A DNA stretch of 64,000 bases from Aquaspirillum sp. LM1 (GTDB taxonomy: Bacteria > Pseudomonadota > Gammaproteobacteria > Burkholderiales > Aquaspirillaceae), in the NCBI RefSeq assembly GCF_002002905.1, contig NZ_CP019509.1, positions 2,847,001-2,911,000 on the forward strand, read 5' to 3'. Each line of letters starts with the position of its first letter. The first letter of the stretch is position 1. Of the stretch, positions 20,209-29,709 are shown piece by piece. The notes beneath the pieces are model-generated. The model did not search any database. It was not told where the DNA came from and saw only the letters and a program-made list of their open reading frames with translations. The position numbers and the translations under genes are program-made.

Positions 20209-21057
20209 ATGAACCATTTACTTTACCGTCGCCGCCGGCTGCTCAATACGTTCAACAAGGTCATGTCGTTCATGACTGTGGCGTTTGGCCTGTTCTGGCT
20301 GGTGTGGATTCTCACCACCCTGCTGAAACTCGGTCTGGGTGGGCTCAGTCTGGATGTGTTTACCCAGATCACCCCGCCGCCGGGCAGTCAGGGCGGCTTG
20401 GCCAACGCCATTTACGGCAGCGTGCTGATGACCCTGGTTGGCACCATCATTGGCACACCGATAGGCATTCTGGCCGGTGTCTACCTGGCTGAATTTGGCA
20501 ACCGTGGCTGGCTGGCCCCCACCACCCGCTTCATCAACGACATTCTGCTGTCGGCCCCGTCGATTGTGATTGGCCTGTTTGTCTATGAAGTTTACGTGGT
20601 GTCAGTCGGGCATTTCTCCGGCTGGGCCGGCTCGCTGGCGCTGGCATTGCTGGTGATTCCGGTGGTGGTGCGTACCACGGAAAACATGCTGCGCCTGGTG
20701 CCCAACAGCTTGCGTGAAGCGGCTTCGGCGCTGGGTGCGCCACAGTGGAAGGTCATCATGTCAGTCACCCTGCGCGCCTCCAAGGCCGGGGTGATTACCG
20801 GCATCCTGCTGGCCGTGGCGCGGATTTCCGGCGAAACCGCCCCGCTGTTGTTCACTGCGCTGAACAACCAGTTCTGGAATTCCAACATGAACTCCCCCAT
20901 GGCCAACCTGCCCATCGTGATTTTCCAGTTTGCCATGAGCCCGTATGAAGACTGGCACACCCTGGCCTGGGCGGGAGCACTGCTGATTACCTTTAGCGTG
21001 CTGACCCTCAACATCCTTGCCCGCTGGTTTGGCAGACAGCAAACTTCTTCGCACTAA
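20209..21057 (+). CDS. pstA: Phosphate ABC transporter permease PstA
   Basis: Second permease of the high-affinity phosphate transporter, 282 residues. The EAA loop is [20 protein letters not shown] and the following [14 protein letters not shown] matches PstA. The start at 20209 has AAGGAA eight bases upstream. Six membrane segments are visible. It lies 25 bases after pstC and 11 before pstB. Confidence 0.96.
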   Translation: MNHLLYRRRRLLNTFNKVMSFMTVAFGLFWLVWILTTLLKLGLGGLSLDVFTQITPPPGSQGGLANAIYGSVLMTLVGTIIGTPIGILAGVYLAEFGNRGWLAPTTRFINDILLSAPSIVIGLFVYEVYVVSVGHFSGWAGSLALALLVIPVVVRTTENMLRLVPNSLREAASALGAPQWKVIMSVTLRASKAGVITGILLAVARISGETAPLLFTALNNQFWNSNMNSPMANLPIVIFQFAMSPYEDWHTLAWAGALLITFSVLTLNILARWFGRQQTSSH

Positions 21058-21068
21058 GGCGTGACACC

Positions 21069-21830
21069 ATGACAGACTCCATCAAGCTTCAGGTCAAGAA
21101 TCTCAATTTCTACTACGGCGCCTTCCATGCCCTGAAAAACATCAACATGGAAATTCCGGCGGGCAAGGTCACTGCCTTCATCGGCCCGTCCGGCTGCGGC
21201 AAATCCACCCTGCTGCGCATTTTCAACCGCATGTACGAGCTGTACCCGAACCTGCGCGCCGAAGGTGAGCTGCTGCTGGACGGTAAAAACATCCTCGGCA
21301 ACGATGTCGATGTGAACCTGCTGCGCGCCAAGGTAGGCATGGTGTTCCAGAAACCCACGCCGTTCCCGATGTCGATTTACGACAACATCGCCTTTGGCAT
21401 CAAGCTGTACGAGCGCCTGCCCAAAAGCGAAATGGACGACCGCATCGAATGGGCGCTGAAAAAAGCCGCGCTGTGGGAAGAAGTGAAAAACAAGCTCAAG
21501 CAATCGGGCAACTCGCTGTCTGGCGGCCAGCAGCAGCGCCTGTGCATCGCCCGCGCCGTGGCCAACCGTCCGGAAGTGCTGCTGCTGGATGAACCCACCT
21601 CGGCGCTCGACCCGATTTCCACCGCGCAGATTGAAGAGCTGGTGCACGAGCTGAAAGAAAACTACACCATCGCCATCGTCACCCACAATATGCAGCAGGC
21701 GGCACGGGTGTCTGACTACACCGCCTATATGTATCTGGGTGATCTGGTCGAATTTGGTGAAACCGACGCTATCTTTACCGCGCCCAAGCAAAAAGCCACC
21801 GAAGACTACATCACCGGTAAATTTGGCTGA
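21069..21830 (+). CDS. pstB: Phosphate ABC transporter ATPase PstB
   Basis: ATP-binding subunit of the phosphate transporter, 253 residues. Walker A is GPSGCGKST, the signature is [14 protein letters not shown], Walker B plus D-loop is [12 protein letters not shown], and the switch histidine is in [13 protein letters not shown]. The usual phoU partner is not next; a terminator follows instead, so PhoU and PhoBR must lie elsewhere if present. Confidence 0.97.
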   Translation: MTDSIKLQVKNLNFYYGAFHALKNINMEIPAGKVTAFIGPSGCGKSTLLRIFNRMYELYPNLRAEGELLLDGKNILGNDVDVNLLRAKVGMVFQKPTPFPMSIYDNIAFGIKLYERLPKSEMDDRIEWALKKAALWEEVKNKLKQSGNSLSGGQQQRLCIARAVANRPEVLLLDEPTSALDPISTAQIEELVHELKENYTIAIVTHNMQQAARVSDYTAYMYLGDLVEFGETDAIFTAPKQKATEDYITGKFG

Positions 21831-21874
21831 AACAGGGCTTTCCCCGGGAAGACCAGCAGATTCAGACAAAGCGC

Positions 21875-21909
21875 AACACCCGTGGCCCAGTGGCTGCGGG
21901 TGTTTTTTT
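21875..21909 (+). terminator. Terminator of the pst operon
   Basis: An 8-bp stem (21875-21882 with 21897-21904) encloses a 14-base loop and is followed by a run of seven T residues. It lies 44 bases after the pstB stop. Confidence 0.8.
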
Positions 21910-22024
21910 ATGACTGGGCGCTGACGGCACACGGGCGGGTCACGCAGTCAAACCAAAAGCCGTCATCCGCCTGCGGTATCATAACGGCCCTGACCGGGCG
22001 GCTCCCGGCGGCACTGGGGATTTC

Positions 22025-22843
22025 ATGGCAACTTATGCAATTGGCGATATTCAAGGCTGTTACACCGACCTGATCGAACTGCTGCGGCTGATCGACTTCA
22101 GCCCCTCGCGTGACCAGCTGTGGCTGGCCGGGGATCTGGTCAACCGTGGGCCAGATTCGCTCAGCGTGCTGCGCTGGGTGTTCAAGCACCAGGACAGCGT
22201 GCAGATGGTGCTGGGCAACCACGACCTGAGCCTGCTGGCGGTGTCAGAAGGGTATGGCAAGGTCTCGTCCAGCGACACCTTCATGGACATCATTCAGGCC
22301 AGCGACGGCAAGCTGCTGCTCGACTGGCTGCGCTGCCAGCCGCTGATGCTGGCCGGCGAGGGCTACGCCATGGTGCATGCCGGCCTGCTGCCGGAATGGA
22401 CCATTCAGCGCGCATTGGGCCTGGCCGAGGAAGTGGAACACGAACTGGCCGGCCCCAATTACCGCAGCTTTCTGGCCCGCTTGTATGGCAACAAGCCCCT
22501 GCGCTGGAACGACGAGCTCAAAGGCATTGACCGCCTGCGCCTGATCGTCAATGTGATGACGCGCATGCGCCTGCTCACCCGCGACGGCGAACTGGATTTG
22601 TCGTTCAAAGGGGAGCTGGCAGATGCCCCGCCATACCTGATGGCCTGGTTTGACGCCCCCAACCGCCGCCACGCCGGCACACCGCTGATTGTCGGCCACT
22701 GGTCGGCACTGGGGCTGCGCCTGGGGCCGGATGTGCTGGCGATTGACACCGGCTGCCTGTGGGGCGGCAGCCTGACGGCACTCAGGCTGGAAGATCGCAA
22801 GGTGTTTCAGCGAGCGTGCCCAGGGTTTCGGAAGATAGGCTGA
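22025..22843 (+). CDS. apaH: Symmetrical bis(5'-nucleosyl)-tetraphosphatase
   Basis: Hydrolyses Ap4A to two ADP; 272 residues, the usual ApaH length. It has the phosphoesterase metal-binding motifs GDIQGC, GDLVNRGPDS and GNHDLSLL. ApaH proteins also remove Np4 caps from RNA 5' ends, so a role in RNA decay is possible. The gene stands alone between pstB and an ATPase/Toprim cassette, 87 bases upstream of the latter. Confidence 0.96.
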   Translation: MATYAIGDIQGCYTDLIELLRLIDFSPSRDQLWLAGDLVNRGPDSLSVLRWVFKHQDSVQMVLGNHDLSLLAVSEGYGKVSSSDTFMDIIQASDGKLLLDWLRCQPLMLAGEGYAMVHAGLLPEWTIQRALGLAEEVEHELAGPNYRSFLARLYGNKPLRWNDELKGIDRLRLIVNVMTRMRLLTRDGELDLSFKGELADAPPYLMAWFDAPNRRHAGTPLIVGHWSALGLRLGPDVLAIDTGCLWGGSLTALRLEDRKVFQRACPGFRKIG

Positions 22844-22930
22844 GCAGGCTAACACGGCAGAAAGGGCAACCCGGACAAACCACATGGAGCCCGCCAACTC
22901 AGACCAGCCAGCGCAACGCGAGGTGGGGTA

Positions 22931-24046
22931 ATGCACATTCATAAATTGCACATCAAGGGCTTCAAGAGCGTGGCAAATTTAACGCTTGAGAATGTCTCGC
23001 CGTTTTTAGTCCTGGCAGGCGCCAACGGTTCAGGCAAGAGCAATATCACTGATGCCTTGGCGTTTTTGGGGGAAGTGGTCAAACAGGGGGCGGCACAAGC
23101 CAGAACCCGGTTTGGCGGTTTTGCCCAGATTCACTGCTTCAAATATCGCAAAGCACAGCGCACCAGCATGCAATTTGCCTTGGTGCTGGAGCTGGACGGC
23201 GCGGTGTACGACTATCACCTGACCTTGCGCACCTTGGACGCCGCGCCGCAGATTGACGAAACACTGCGCGTAGACGGGCAAAAAATCATCGACCGCCAAG
23301 CCAATGGCGAGCTGCATGTGCGGCTGGGCAGTGCGTCTGCCATGCAGGTGTTGCCGGACTACCCCAAAGACATGACCGCATTGATGTTGCTGGGCAGTTT
23401 GCCACTGTATGACTTTCTGACCAATATCAAGGTGTTCCGCATTGATCCGCTGGCGGCCAAAGAACCCAGCCGCGCCACCACGGACGCCAGCGAACTGGAT
23501 GAACATGGCCGCAATGTGGCATCGGTGCTGTCCCGGCTTGAGGCCGAGCCTGAGTTTCGTGAGCAGGTGCAGGAATGGCTAGCGCTGATTGTGCCCGGCA
23601 TGGAAAGCATTTCCACCGAAACTCAGCGCCTGGATAGCTCCACGGTGATTACCTTCAAGGAAGCCGGCACAAAAACCCGCTTTCCGGCCAAGCTGGTGTC
23701 GGATGGCACGCTGTATGTATTGTGTATGTTGACTGCGGTGCTCAGTCGCGCCGAGCGCCGTGGCATCACCATCATCGAAGAGCCCGAGCGGGGCATTCAC
23801 CCCAAGGCCATTGGCGAATTGGTGCTGCTGATGCGGGAAAACGCCTCTGCCGAACACCCGATTTTTTTGACCACGCACAGCGAATCGATTGTTCGTCAGC
23901 TCAATACCGCTGAGCTGTATCTGGTCAGTAAAGTGGATGGCAAAACCGAGGTAAGCCCAGCCGAATTGGCCGGTGTGGATAAAACCCAGATTCCGCTGGA
24001 CACCGCCTGGCTGACCAATTTATTGGACGGGGGCTTGCCATGGTAA
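22931..24046 (+). CDS. AAA/ABC-type ATPase of a two-gene OLD-like cassette
   Basis: SMC/RecF-like ATPase of 371 residues (AAA_21 type). Walker A is GANGSGKS at residues 30-37, an ABC-like signature LVSDGT is at 255-260, Walker B is ITIIEEPE at 279-286 and the switch region TTHSES follows at 314. There is no long coiled coil. The start has GAGGTGGGG just upstream. The 3' end overlaps the next gene by seven bases (24040-24046), so the pair is one unit. ATPase plus Toprim-like partners of this kind occur in OLD, PARIS and AbiL-type phage defence; a defence role here is inference. Confidence 0.85.
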   Translation: MHIHKLHIKGFKSVANLTLENVSPFLVLAGANGSGKSNITDALAFLGEVVKQGAAQARTRFGGFAQIHCFKYRKAQRTSMQFALVLELDGAVYDYHLTLRTLDAAPQIDETLRVDGQKIIDRQANGELHVRLGSASAMQVLPDYPKDMTALMLLGSLPLYDFLTNIKVFRIDPLAAKEPSRATTDASELDEHGRNVASVLSRLEAEPEFREQVQEWLALIVPGMESISTETQRLDSSTVITFKEAGTKTRFPAKLVSDGTLYVLCMLTAVLSRAERRGITIIEEPERGIHPKAIGELVLLMRENASAEHPIFLTTHSESIVRQLNTAELYLVSKVDGKTEVSPAELAGVDKTQIPLDTAWLTNLLDGGLPW

Positions 24047-24639
24047 AGGTCGGGTTTATCGTTGAGGGAGATAGCGAAAAATTGGTGGTGGAGTCACTGA
24101 TGTTTCAACAATGGCTGCATGACCATGGCTGCACCTTGGTAACGCCGGTGATTAACGCCAAAGGGGGAGGCAATCTGCTTCCCCAGCATATTGAGCCGTA
24201 TATTCAACACCTGAGCCATGCGGGCGTCGAGCGGATTGTTGTCCTCACCGACCTGGAAGACGAAGCGCACCCCGACTTGGTGCGGCAGCGGGTGGCACAT
24301 CCGCGCATCCAATGTATATTTGTCGCAGTGAAAGCGCTAGAAGCCTGGTTTTTAGCCGACAGCCAGGCCATGAACGCCTGGCTGAAAATAAACAACTTTC
24401 ACGAACCTCAACCGGAAACCACGCCAGACAAACCCTGGGAGCGACTCAAGCAAATCGCCAGCGAGCACGGCAAACGTGGCCCTGGCGTCAGCAAAGTGGC
24501 GTTTACCCAAAGATTGCTCAAACACTGGGGGTTTTCCATCGCCCGCGCCGCTCAGCATGCCGCCTGCCCCAGCGCCAAGGAACTGGCGGATTATTTTCAC
24601 TCTGGGGCGCTTATGCCTCCACCGCCTCCACCACCCTGA
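24040..24639 (+). CDS. DUF4276-type Toprim-like partner of the ATPase
   Basis: Protein of 199 residues. The N-terminus FIVEGDSE (Glu9) and VLTDLEDE (Asp71, Asp74) fit the acidic residues of a Toprim nuclease fold, and KALEAWFLAD is typical of DUF4276 proteins. It is coupled to the upstream ATPase by a seven-base overlap. The C-terminus is odd: it ends in MPPPPPPP because the last 29 bases run antisense over the end of plsC, whose VEAVEA codons read as proline on this strand. This suggests the native stop was lost when the cassette was inserted or its flank deleted. Likely effector of the pair, by analogy. Confidence 0.75.
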   Translation: MVKVGFIVEGDSEKLVVESLMFQQWLHDHGCTLVTPVINAKGGGNLLPQHIEPYIQHLSHAGVERIVVLTDLEDEAHPDLVRQRVAHPRIQCIFVAVKALEAWFLADSQAMNAWLKINNFHEPQPETTPDKPWERLKQIASEHGKRGPGVSKVAFTQRLLKHWGFSIARAAQHAACPSAKELADYFHSGALMPPPPPPP

Positions 24640-25432
24640 CCGGCATCTGCCCTCCCGGCTGCAAGCCCGCCGCGATCTCCCGTTCTGCATGGGCGCACAG
24701 TTCAAAGCGAGTGCGTTGATGGCCGCTGAGCGCTTGGCCGTAGTGCAGCTCCACCACCTGACCCCGCGCCGAGGCCAGCATCCAGATCGACTGCAGCAGG
24801 CTGGTGTTGCCCACATAGCTGGCGGCCTGGCTGATGCTGTTGTCGGCGTTCATGAAGCGCAGGGTAACAGGCTGCACGGTAGCGTGCGCCTTGGCGGCGG
24901 CGTCAAACAGCGAAGCCTTGAACGGCAGCAGGCTGAGCCCGTCCGACGTGGTGCCCTCCGGAAACAGGCCGATGCAATCACCCTCACGCAGCGCCTTGGC
25001 CATGTTCAGATTGATGCGCGCTGCATCGCGCCGGTTGCCACGGTCGATATACAGCGTGCCGGCGCGGGTCACCAGCGTGCCCAATACGGGCCAGCGGCGG
25101 ATTTCGCTTTTGGCCACAAAGCGGGTGATGGTCACGCTGTTCAGGGCAAAAATATCCAGCCAGGACACATGATTGGCCACCAGCAGGGTATTGGCCGGGT
25201 AAAGCGCCATCGGGGGTGACCCCAGCACGCGCAGACGGATATTCAAAATCGTCATCAGCCGGCGCGACCAGTCGCGCTGCATCTGGTGGCGACGTGCCGG
25301 GGTGTAGCGGGGGAAAACCGTCAGCACCCGCACCAGCCCACCGAATACATGCAGGGTCAGACGGGTCAGCCGCCACAGGCGGACAGGCAGGGCAACAGTG
25401 GCAAAGCCAGGGGAAGTGGACGTGCGGGTCAT
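24611..25432 (-). CDS. plsC: 1-acyl-sn-glycerol-3-phosphate acyltransferase
   Basis: Membrane-bound enzyme of phospholipid synthesis that makes phosphatidic acid; 273 residues. The catalytic motif NHVSWLD (HX4D) and the substrate-binding FPEGTTSDG are present, after an N-terminal hydrophobic segment. Its 3' end overlaps the convergent DUF4276 gene by 29 bases. It is 12 bases downstream of mutM and probably co-transcribed with it. Confidence 0.92.
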   Translation of the reverse strand: MTRTSTSPGFATVALPVRLWRLTRLTLHVFGGLVRVLTVFPRYTPARRHQMQRDWSRRLMTILNIRLRVLGSPPMALYPANTLLVANHVSWLDIFALNSVTITRFVAKSEIRRWPVLGTLVTRAGTLYIDRGNRRDAARINLNMAKALREGDCIGLFPEGTTSDGLSLLPFKASLFDAAAKAHATVQPVTLRFMNADNSISQAASYVGNTSLLQSIWMLASARGQVVELHYGQALSGHQRTRFELCAHAEREIAAGLQPGGQMPVRVVEAVEA

Positions 25433-25444
25433 GGTGTCGAAGGG

Positions 25445-26260
25445 TCAGGTTTGACAATGCGGGCAGAAAAAACTGGAACGCTGCCCCAGGCGAGTGTGTT
25501 GCACCAAGGTTGCACAGGCATGACAAGGCTGGCCGGTACGGCCATAAACGGCATACTGTTGCTGAAAATACCCCGGTTTGCCAATCGCATCGGTAAAATC
25601 GCGCAGCGTGCTGCCGCCGGCTTCGATGGCGCGCAGCAGGGTGGCGCGGATGGCAGCGGCCAGACGCTGGCACGCGTCGCGGCTCACCTGCCCGGCGGGA
25701 CGGGTGGGGCGCACACCGGCGGCAAACAGCGCCTCGTTGGCGTAAATATTACCCACCCCCACCACCACATGGTTGTCCATCAGCACAGTCTTGATGGCAG
25801 CAGTCTTGCCCCGGCACGCGGCAAACAGCACCTCACCATCAAACCCATCAGACAAGGGCTCCGGCCCCAGCTTGACCAGCAGCGGATGCAGCTCCACCGG
25901 ACCAGGGCAATACAGGATGGCACCAAAGCGGCGCGGGTCGCGATAGCGCAAGCAATGCTCGCCCAGCAGCAAGTCCACATGGTCGTGGCGCTCGGGCGGC
26001 GTGTCGGCAGGCACATGGCGCAGACTGCCGGACATGCCCAGATGGATGATCAGCGTCGCCCCGCTGTCCAGCGCCATCAGCAGGTATTTGGCCCGCCGGC
26101 TGACCGCCGTCACCCGAACGCCAGTCAGCCGGCTGGCCAGTTCCGGGTCAACCGGCCAGCGCAGCCGCGCACAGCGCACCCGCACGCCAGTCAGCGTGTG
26201 TCCGGTCAGCAAAGGGCGCACGCCCCGGCAAGTGGTTTCAACTTCTGGCAATTCAGGCAT
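25445..26260 (-). CDS. mutM: Formamidopyrimidine-DNA glycosylase
   Basis: Base-excision repair enzyme (Fpg) that removes 8-oxoguanine; 271 residues. The N-terminal catalytic proline is in MPELPEVE, the helix-two-turn-helix residues are in VGNIYANEALF, and the C-terminal zinc finger has CHAC and CPHC pairs. It starts 211 bases from the divergent TPR lipoprotein gene and is followed by plsC. Confidence 0.97.
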   Translation of the reverse strand: MPELPEVETTCRGVRPLLTGHTLTGVRVRCARLRWPVDPELASRLTGVRVTAVSRRAKYLLMALDSGATLIIHLGMSGSLRHVPADTPPERHDHVDLLLGEHCLRYRDPRRFGAILYCPGPVELHPLLVKLGPEPLSDGFDGEVLFAACRGKTAAIKTVLMDNHVVVGVGNIYANEALFAAGVRPTRPAGQVSRDACQRLAAAIRATLLRAIEAGGSTLRDFTDAIGKPGYFQQQYAVYGRTGQPCHACATLVQHTRLGQRSSFFCPHCQT

Positions 26261-26471
26261 GCTTTAGGCGGCCATCGGTAAAGTGAGCGTGCTATTCTAA
26301 CGCGAGACCTGCCCGATGTTGTGCCCGCCTGCTGGCCGCCATCGCATCGGCCTGGGCCTGCCTGGCAATTGCGCGTGGCCACCCGCCCGCCTCCTGCCCG
26401 GCCAAGCAGCATTCTTCGGCAAAGCCGTGGCTTTGCCGGTCATTATGGTCAGCCATTCGCGAAATCTGTTC

Positions 26472-28208
26472 ATGAATATCCGCCTTACTGCGTCGAGCCT
26501 GATTCTGATGGCCGCCTTGTCGGCCTGCGCCACCCGCGTACCCAGCACGCAGGCACCCGCCGTTGTGCCCACGCCCGCGCCGCAGGCCGCCCCGGTCGCC
26601 GACGCCGCCTACCCCCGGCTGCCATTAAGCAACGAAATCCTGTTTGGCGTGCTGGCCAGTGAAATTGCCGCCCAGCGCGGCGGCGCATCCGCTGCTGCGC
26701 CCACCCTGCTGGGCCTGGCCCGCAGCACCCGCGACCCCCGGCTGGCACGGCGGGCGGCTGAATTTGCCCTGACCGCCAACCAGCTGGAGGTCGCCATCAC
26801 CGCCCTGAAGCTGTGGCGTGAGCTCGACCCGAATACCGATCACGCCGAGTTTCAGCTGACCGCCACCCTGCTGCGCGCGGGCCGGCTGGCCGAGGCCACC
26901 CCTGGGATACAAGCGCAACTGGCCGCCCGGCCAGCAGAAGCCGCCCAGGTGTTCCTGCACCTGACTACCCTGCTGCCGCGTCAGGCTGACAAAGCTGCCG
27001 CGTACCGGATGATGCAAACCCTGCTGCTGCCGTTTCCCAGCGTGCCCGAAGGCCACTTTGCCCTGATGGTCACCGCGCACGAAGCCGGCGACAGCGCCAT
27101 GGTGCAATCCGAACTGGACACCCTGGCCACCCTGGCCCCCGCCTGGGATCTGCCCGTGGCCTGGTATGTGGACCGTGTGCGCCAGGTATCGCCAGAACAG
27201 GCGCTGGAACTGCTGCAACGTGAACTGGCCCGCCGCCCACAGGCCGGGCTGGAACTGCAACTGAGCCAGCCGCGCCTGCTGGTGATGCTCAAGCGCTACG
27301 ACGCTGCCCGCGATGCCTTTCAGCGGCTGCGCGCCAAATACCCGAAACAGGCCGAAGCCGCTTACGCGGTGGGCGTGCTGTCGTATGAACTGAAAGACTA
27401 CGACGAAGCTGAACGCGCCTTGCGCACCGCACTGGAGCAAGGCTACCGCGACGCCGACTTCATCCGCTTCACCCTCGGGCAAATGGCCGAAGAGCGCCAG
27501 CAAACCGCCGAGGCCATGCGCTGGTACGAGGCCGTCACCGCCGGAGCACAGCTGGTTCCCTCACAAAGCCGGCTGGCCGCGCTGGAAGCCGGCTCCGGCC
27601 AACTGGACGCCGGCCTGATCCGCCTGGCCCGGCTGGCCGACATGCAGGGTGCCGAGCGCAGCGCGCTGGTGCTGGCGCAAGCCCAGCTGGCGCGCAACGC
27701 CAACCGGCCAGAGCGCGCCATTCGCATTCTGGATGAAGCGCTGGCCCGCACCCCGGCGGTGGCCGAATGGCGCTACGAACGCGCGCTGCTGCTGGACGAC
27801 CAGCAACGGGTGGCCGATGCAGAAAAAGACCTGCGCGCCTACCTCAAGCTCAAACCCCATAGCGCGCAGGGACTGAATGCACTGGGCTATATTCTGGCCA
27901 ACCGCACCACCCGCATCCGCGAAGCACGCGCGCTGGTCAGCCGGGCACTGAAACTGGACCCGGACAACCCGATGATTCTGGACAGCATGGGCTGGGTGGA
28001 ATACCGCTCAGGCAAGCTGGAAGCCGCGCTGCGCTATCTGCAGCGCGCCCACCACCTGCTGCCCGACCCGGAAGTGGCCGCCCACCTGGGTGAAGTGCTG
28101 TGGAAAATTGGCCGCGAAGCCGAGGCCAGGGCGCTGTGGACACGCACGCTGGAAGCCAGCCCGGACAGTGACATTGTCCGCCAGACCCAACAGCGATTTG
28201 TCCGATGA
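26472..28208 (+). CDS. Tetratricopeptide repeat lipoprotein
   Basis: 578 residues with a lipoprotein signal (lipobox LSAC) at the N-terminus from ATG at 26472, so probably an outer-membrane lipoprotein. Much of the protein is alpha-helical TPR repeats, clearest in the C-terminal half (for example LKPHSAQGLNALGYILANR and LDPDNPMILDSMGWVEYR). It sits directly upstream of lolB with a four-base ATGA overlap, a common arrangement in betaproteobacteria. The exact function is unknown; TPR lipoproteins of this sort act as scaffolds in envelope assembly. Confidence 0.85.
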   Translation: MNIRLTASSLILMAALSACATRVPSTQAPAVVPTPAPQAAPVADAAYPRLPLSNEILFGVLASEIAAQRGGASAAAPTLLGLARSTRDPRLARRAAEFALTANQLEVAITALKLWRELDPNTDHAEFQLTATLLRAGRLAEATPGIQAQLAARPAEAAQVFLHLTTLLPRQADKAAAYRMMQTLLLPFPSVPEGHFALMVTAHEAGDSAMVQSELDTLATLAPAWDLPVAWYVDRVRQVSPEQALELLQRELARRPQAGLELQLSQPRLLVMLKRYDAARDAFQRLRAKYPKQAEAAYAVGVLSYELKDYDEAERALRTALEQGYRDADFIRFTLGQMAEERQQTAEAMRWYEAVTAGAQLVPSQSRLAALEAGSGQLDAGLIRLARLADMQGAERSALVLAQAQLARNANRPERAIRILDEALARTPAVAEWRYERALLLDDQQRVADAEKDLRAYLKLKPHSAQGLNALGYILANRTTRIREARALVSRALKLDPDNPMILDSMGWVEYRSGKLEAALRYLQRAHHLLPDPEVAAHLGEVLWKIGREAEARALWTRTLEASPDSDIVRQTQQRFVR

Positions 28209-28765
28209 GCGTTGCCCGCACCCTGTGGCACCCAGCCGGCCTGGTGCTGAGTCTGGCGCTGGGGGGCTGCGCCTGGCTGACCCCACCCACGCCCGCGCCG
28301 CTCAGTCAGACGCAAGCGCTACCATCCCGTTGGGATGTGGCCGGCAGGCTGTCGGTTAAAGTGTCGGGCAAGGGCTCGTATGGCAACTTTGACTGGCGTC
28401 GTCAGGCCGGCGTTGATACCTTCGACATCACCACCCCGCTGGGACAAACCCTGGCCCGGCTGGTGCGCCACGCCGAGGGCGTCACGCTGACCGCACGCGG
28501 CGAAACCCACCAGGCACAGGACGCCGAGCAGCTCAGCCAGTCATTGCTGGGCTGGCCCCTGCCGCTGGACAATCTTCCCTACTGGCTGGCGGGCCTGCCC
28601 GCACCCGGCCTGCCCAGCCAGGCCACTGACAGCGGCTTCACCCAGCAAGGCTGGCGGATTGAACTGGCCGACTACCAGGACACCCGCTATGGCCGCCGCC
28701 CGGCCAAGGTATTGCTCAGCCGCCCCGATCTTGACCTTCGTTTTGTGATGCACCAATGGCAATAA
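28205..28765 (+). CDS. lolB: Outer-membrane lipoprotein LolB
   Basis: Receptor that accepts lipoproteins from LolA and inserts them in the outer membrane; 186 residues. The N-terminal signal ends in a lipobox (LGGC). The RWDVAGRLSVK and GNFDWRRQ segments match the LolB beta-structure. The start overlaps the TPR gene by four bases and the end overlaps ispE by ten. Confidence 0.9.
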   Translation: MSVARTLWHPAGLVLSLALGGCAWLTPPTPAPLSQTQALPSRWDVAGRLSVKVSGKGSYGNFDWRRQAGVDTFDITTPLGQTLARLVRHAEGVTLTARGETHQAQDAEQLSQSLLGWPLPLDNLPYWLAGLPAPGLPSQATDSGFTQQGWRIELADYQDTRYGRRPAKVLLSRPDLDLRFVMHQWQ

Positions 28766-29601
28766 TCTCCCCGTTCCAGTCTTTTCCGGCCCCGGCCAAG
28801 CTCAACCTCACCCTGGCCATCACTGGCCGGCGCGCCGATGGCTACCATCTGCTGGAAAGCGTGTTCCGCTTTATTGACCTGATGGACACCGTCGAACTGG
28901 CGGTACGCGACGACGGCCAGATGGTGCTGGATACGCCGATTGCCGGCGTCCCCGCCGACACCGACCTGACCGTGCGCGCCGCCCGGGCGCTGCAAGCCGC
29001 CAGCGGCAGCACGCTGGGCGCGTCGATCCGCCTGCACAAGCGGATTCCGATGGGGGGTGGACTGGGGGGCGGCAGTTCGGATGCGGCAACCGTCCTGCTG
29101 GCACTCAACCGGCTATGGCAACTGAACCTGCCCCGGCAGGCCTTGCAGGATATTGGCGTAACACTGGGCGCTGACGTGCCGGTGTTCATTTTTGGCCGCC
29201 CGGCCTTTGCCACCGGCATTGGCGATGAACTGACCGAGTGCGACGTGCCCGATGCCTGGTATGTGGTATTGCATCCAGGGGTGTCGGTGCCCACTGCGAA
29301 AATTTTTTCGCACCAGGGCTTGACACGCAATTCGACCCCTAGCATAATGCGTGCTCTCCAAACGACGCAGCGCAAGAACGACATGCAAAGCGTGGTTTGC
29401 CAGATGTTTCCTGAAGTAGCTGATTGCCTGGCGAAAGCCAGTGAATACGGATCAGCCATGATGACAGGTTCCGGGGCGTGTGTCTTCCTGGAATATGACG
29501 CGGAAGCTCAGGCAGGAGCAGTTTTCCAGTCGCTGTCGCACAGTTATACGGGTTTTATGGCCCGTGGGTTGCAACATCACCCGCTGTACGACGGTCGTTG
29601 A
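28756..29601 (+). CDS. ispE: 4-diphosphocytidyl-2-C-methyl-D-erythritol kinase
   Basis: GHMP kinase of the methylerythritol phosphate isoprenoid pathway, 281 residues. The N-terminal PAPAKLNLTL, the ATP-binding loop PMGGGLGGGSSDAA and the C-terminal GSGACVF motif are intact. The reading frame also holds a strong internal promoter (29320-29348) pointing to the downstream tRNA-Gln and prs. Confidence 0.97.
   Translation: MAIISPFQSFPAPAKLNLTLAITGRRADGYHLLESVFRFIDLMDTVELAVRDDGQMVLDTPIAGVPADTDLTVRAARALQAASGSTLGASIRLHKRIPMGGGLGGGSSDAATVLLALNRLWQLNLPRQALQDIGVTLGADVPVFIFGRPAFATGIGDELTECDVPDAWYVVLHPGVSVPTAKIFSHQGLTRNSTPSIMRALQTTQRKNDMQSVVCQMFPEVADCLAKASEYGSAMMTGSGACVFLEYDAEAQAGAVFQSLSHSYTGFMARGLQHHPLYDGR
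29320..29348 (+). promoter_or_regulatory. Sigma-70 promoter inside ispE for tRNA-Gln/prs
   Basis: TTGACA (29320-29325) is separated by exactly 17 bases from CATAAT (29343-29348). It lies within ispE coding sequence, about 250 bases before tRNA-Gln. The -35 is perfect and the -10 matches five of six bases. Confidence 0.7.
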
Positions 29602-29608
29602 AGGTTAC

Positions 29609-29683
29609 TGGGGAGTCGCCAAGTGGTAAGGCATCGGATTTTGATTCCGACATTCGTAGGTTCGATCCCTACCTCCCCAGCCA
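29609..29683 (+). tRNA. tRNA-Gln(TTG)
   Basis: A 75-base tRNA with encoded CCA. The acceptor stem pairs TGGGGAG with CTCCCCA, the anticodon stem is TCGGA/TCCGA with loop TTTTGAT (anticodon TTG at 29641-29643), and the T arm has GTTCGATCC. It lies between ispE and prs, the usual betaproteobacterial position. Confidence 0.97.
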
Positions 29684-29709
29684 AGATTGCAAATCATGTG
29701 TCAGAAACC

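Noticed and set aside
16658-29683. tRNA genes as integration sites for mobile elements
   Set aside because: Both tRNAs are flanked by conserved housekeeping genes, and I see no duplicated tRNA 3' ends or integrase genes.
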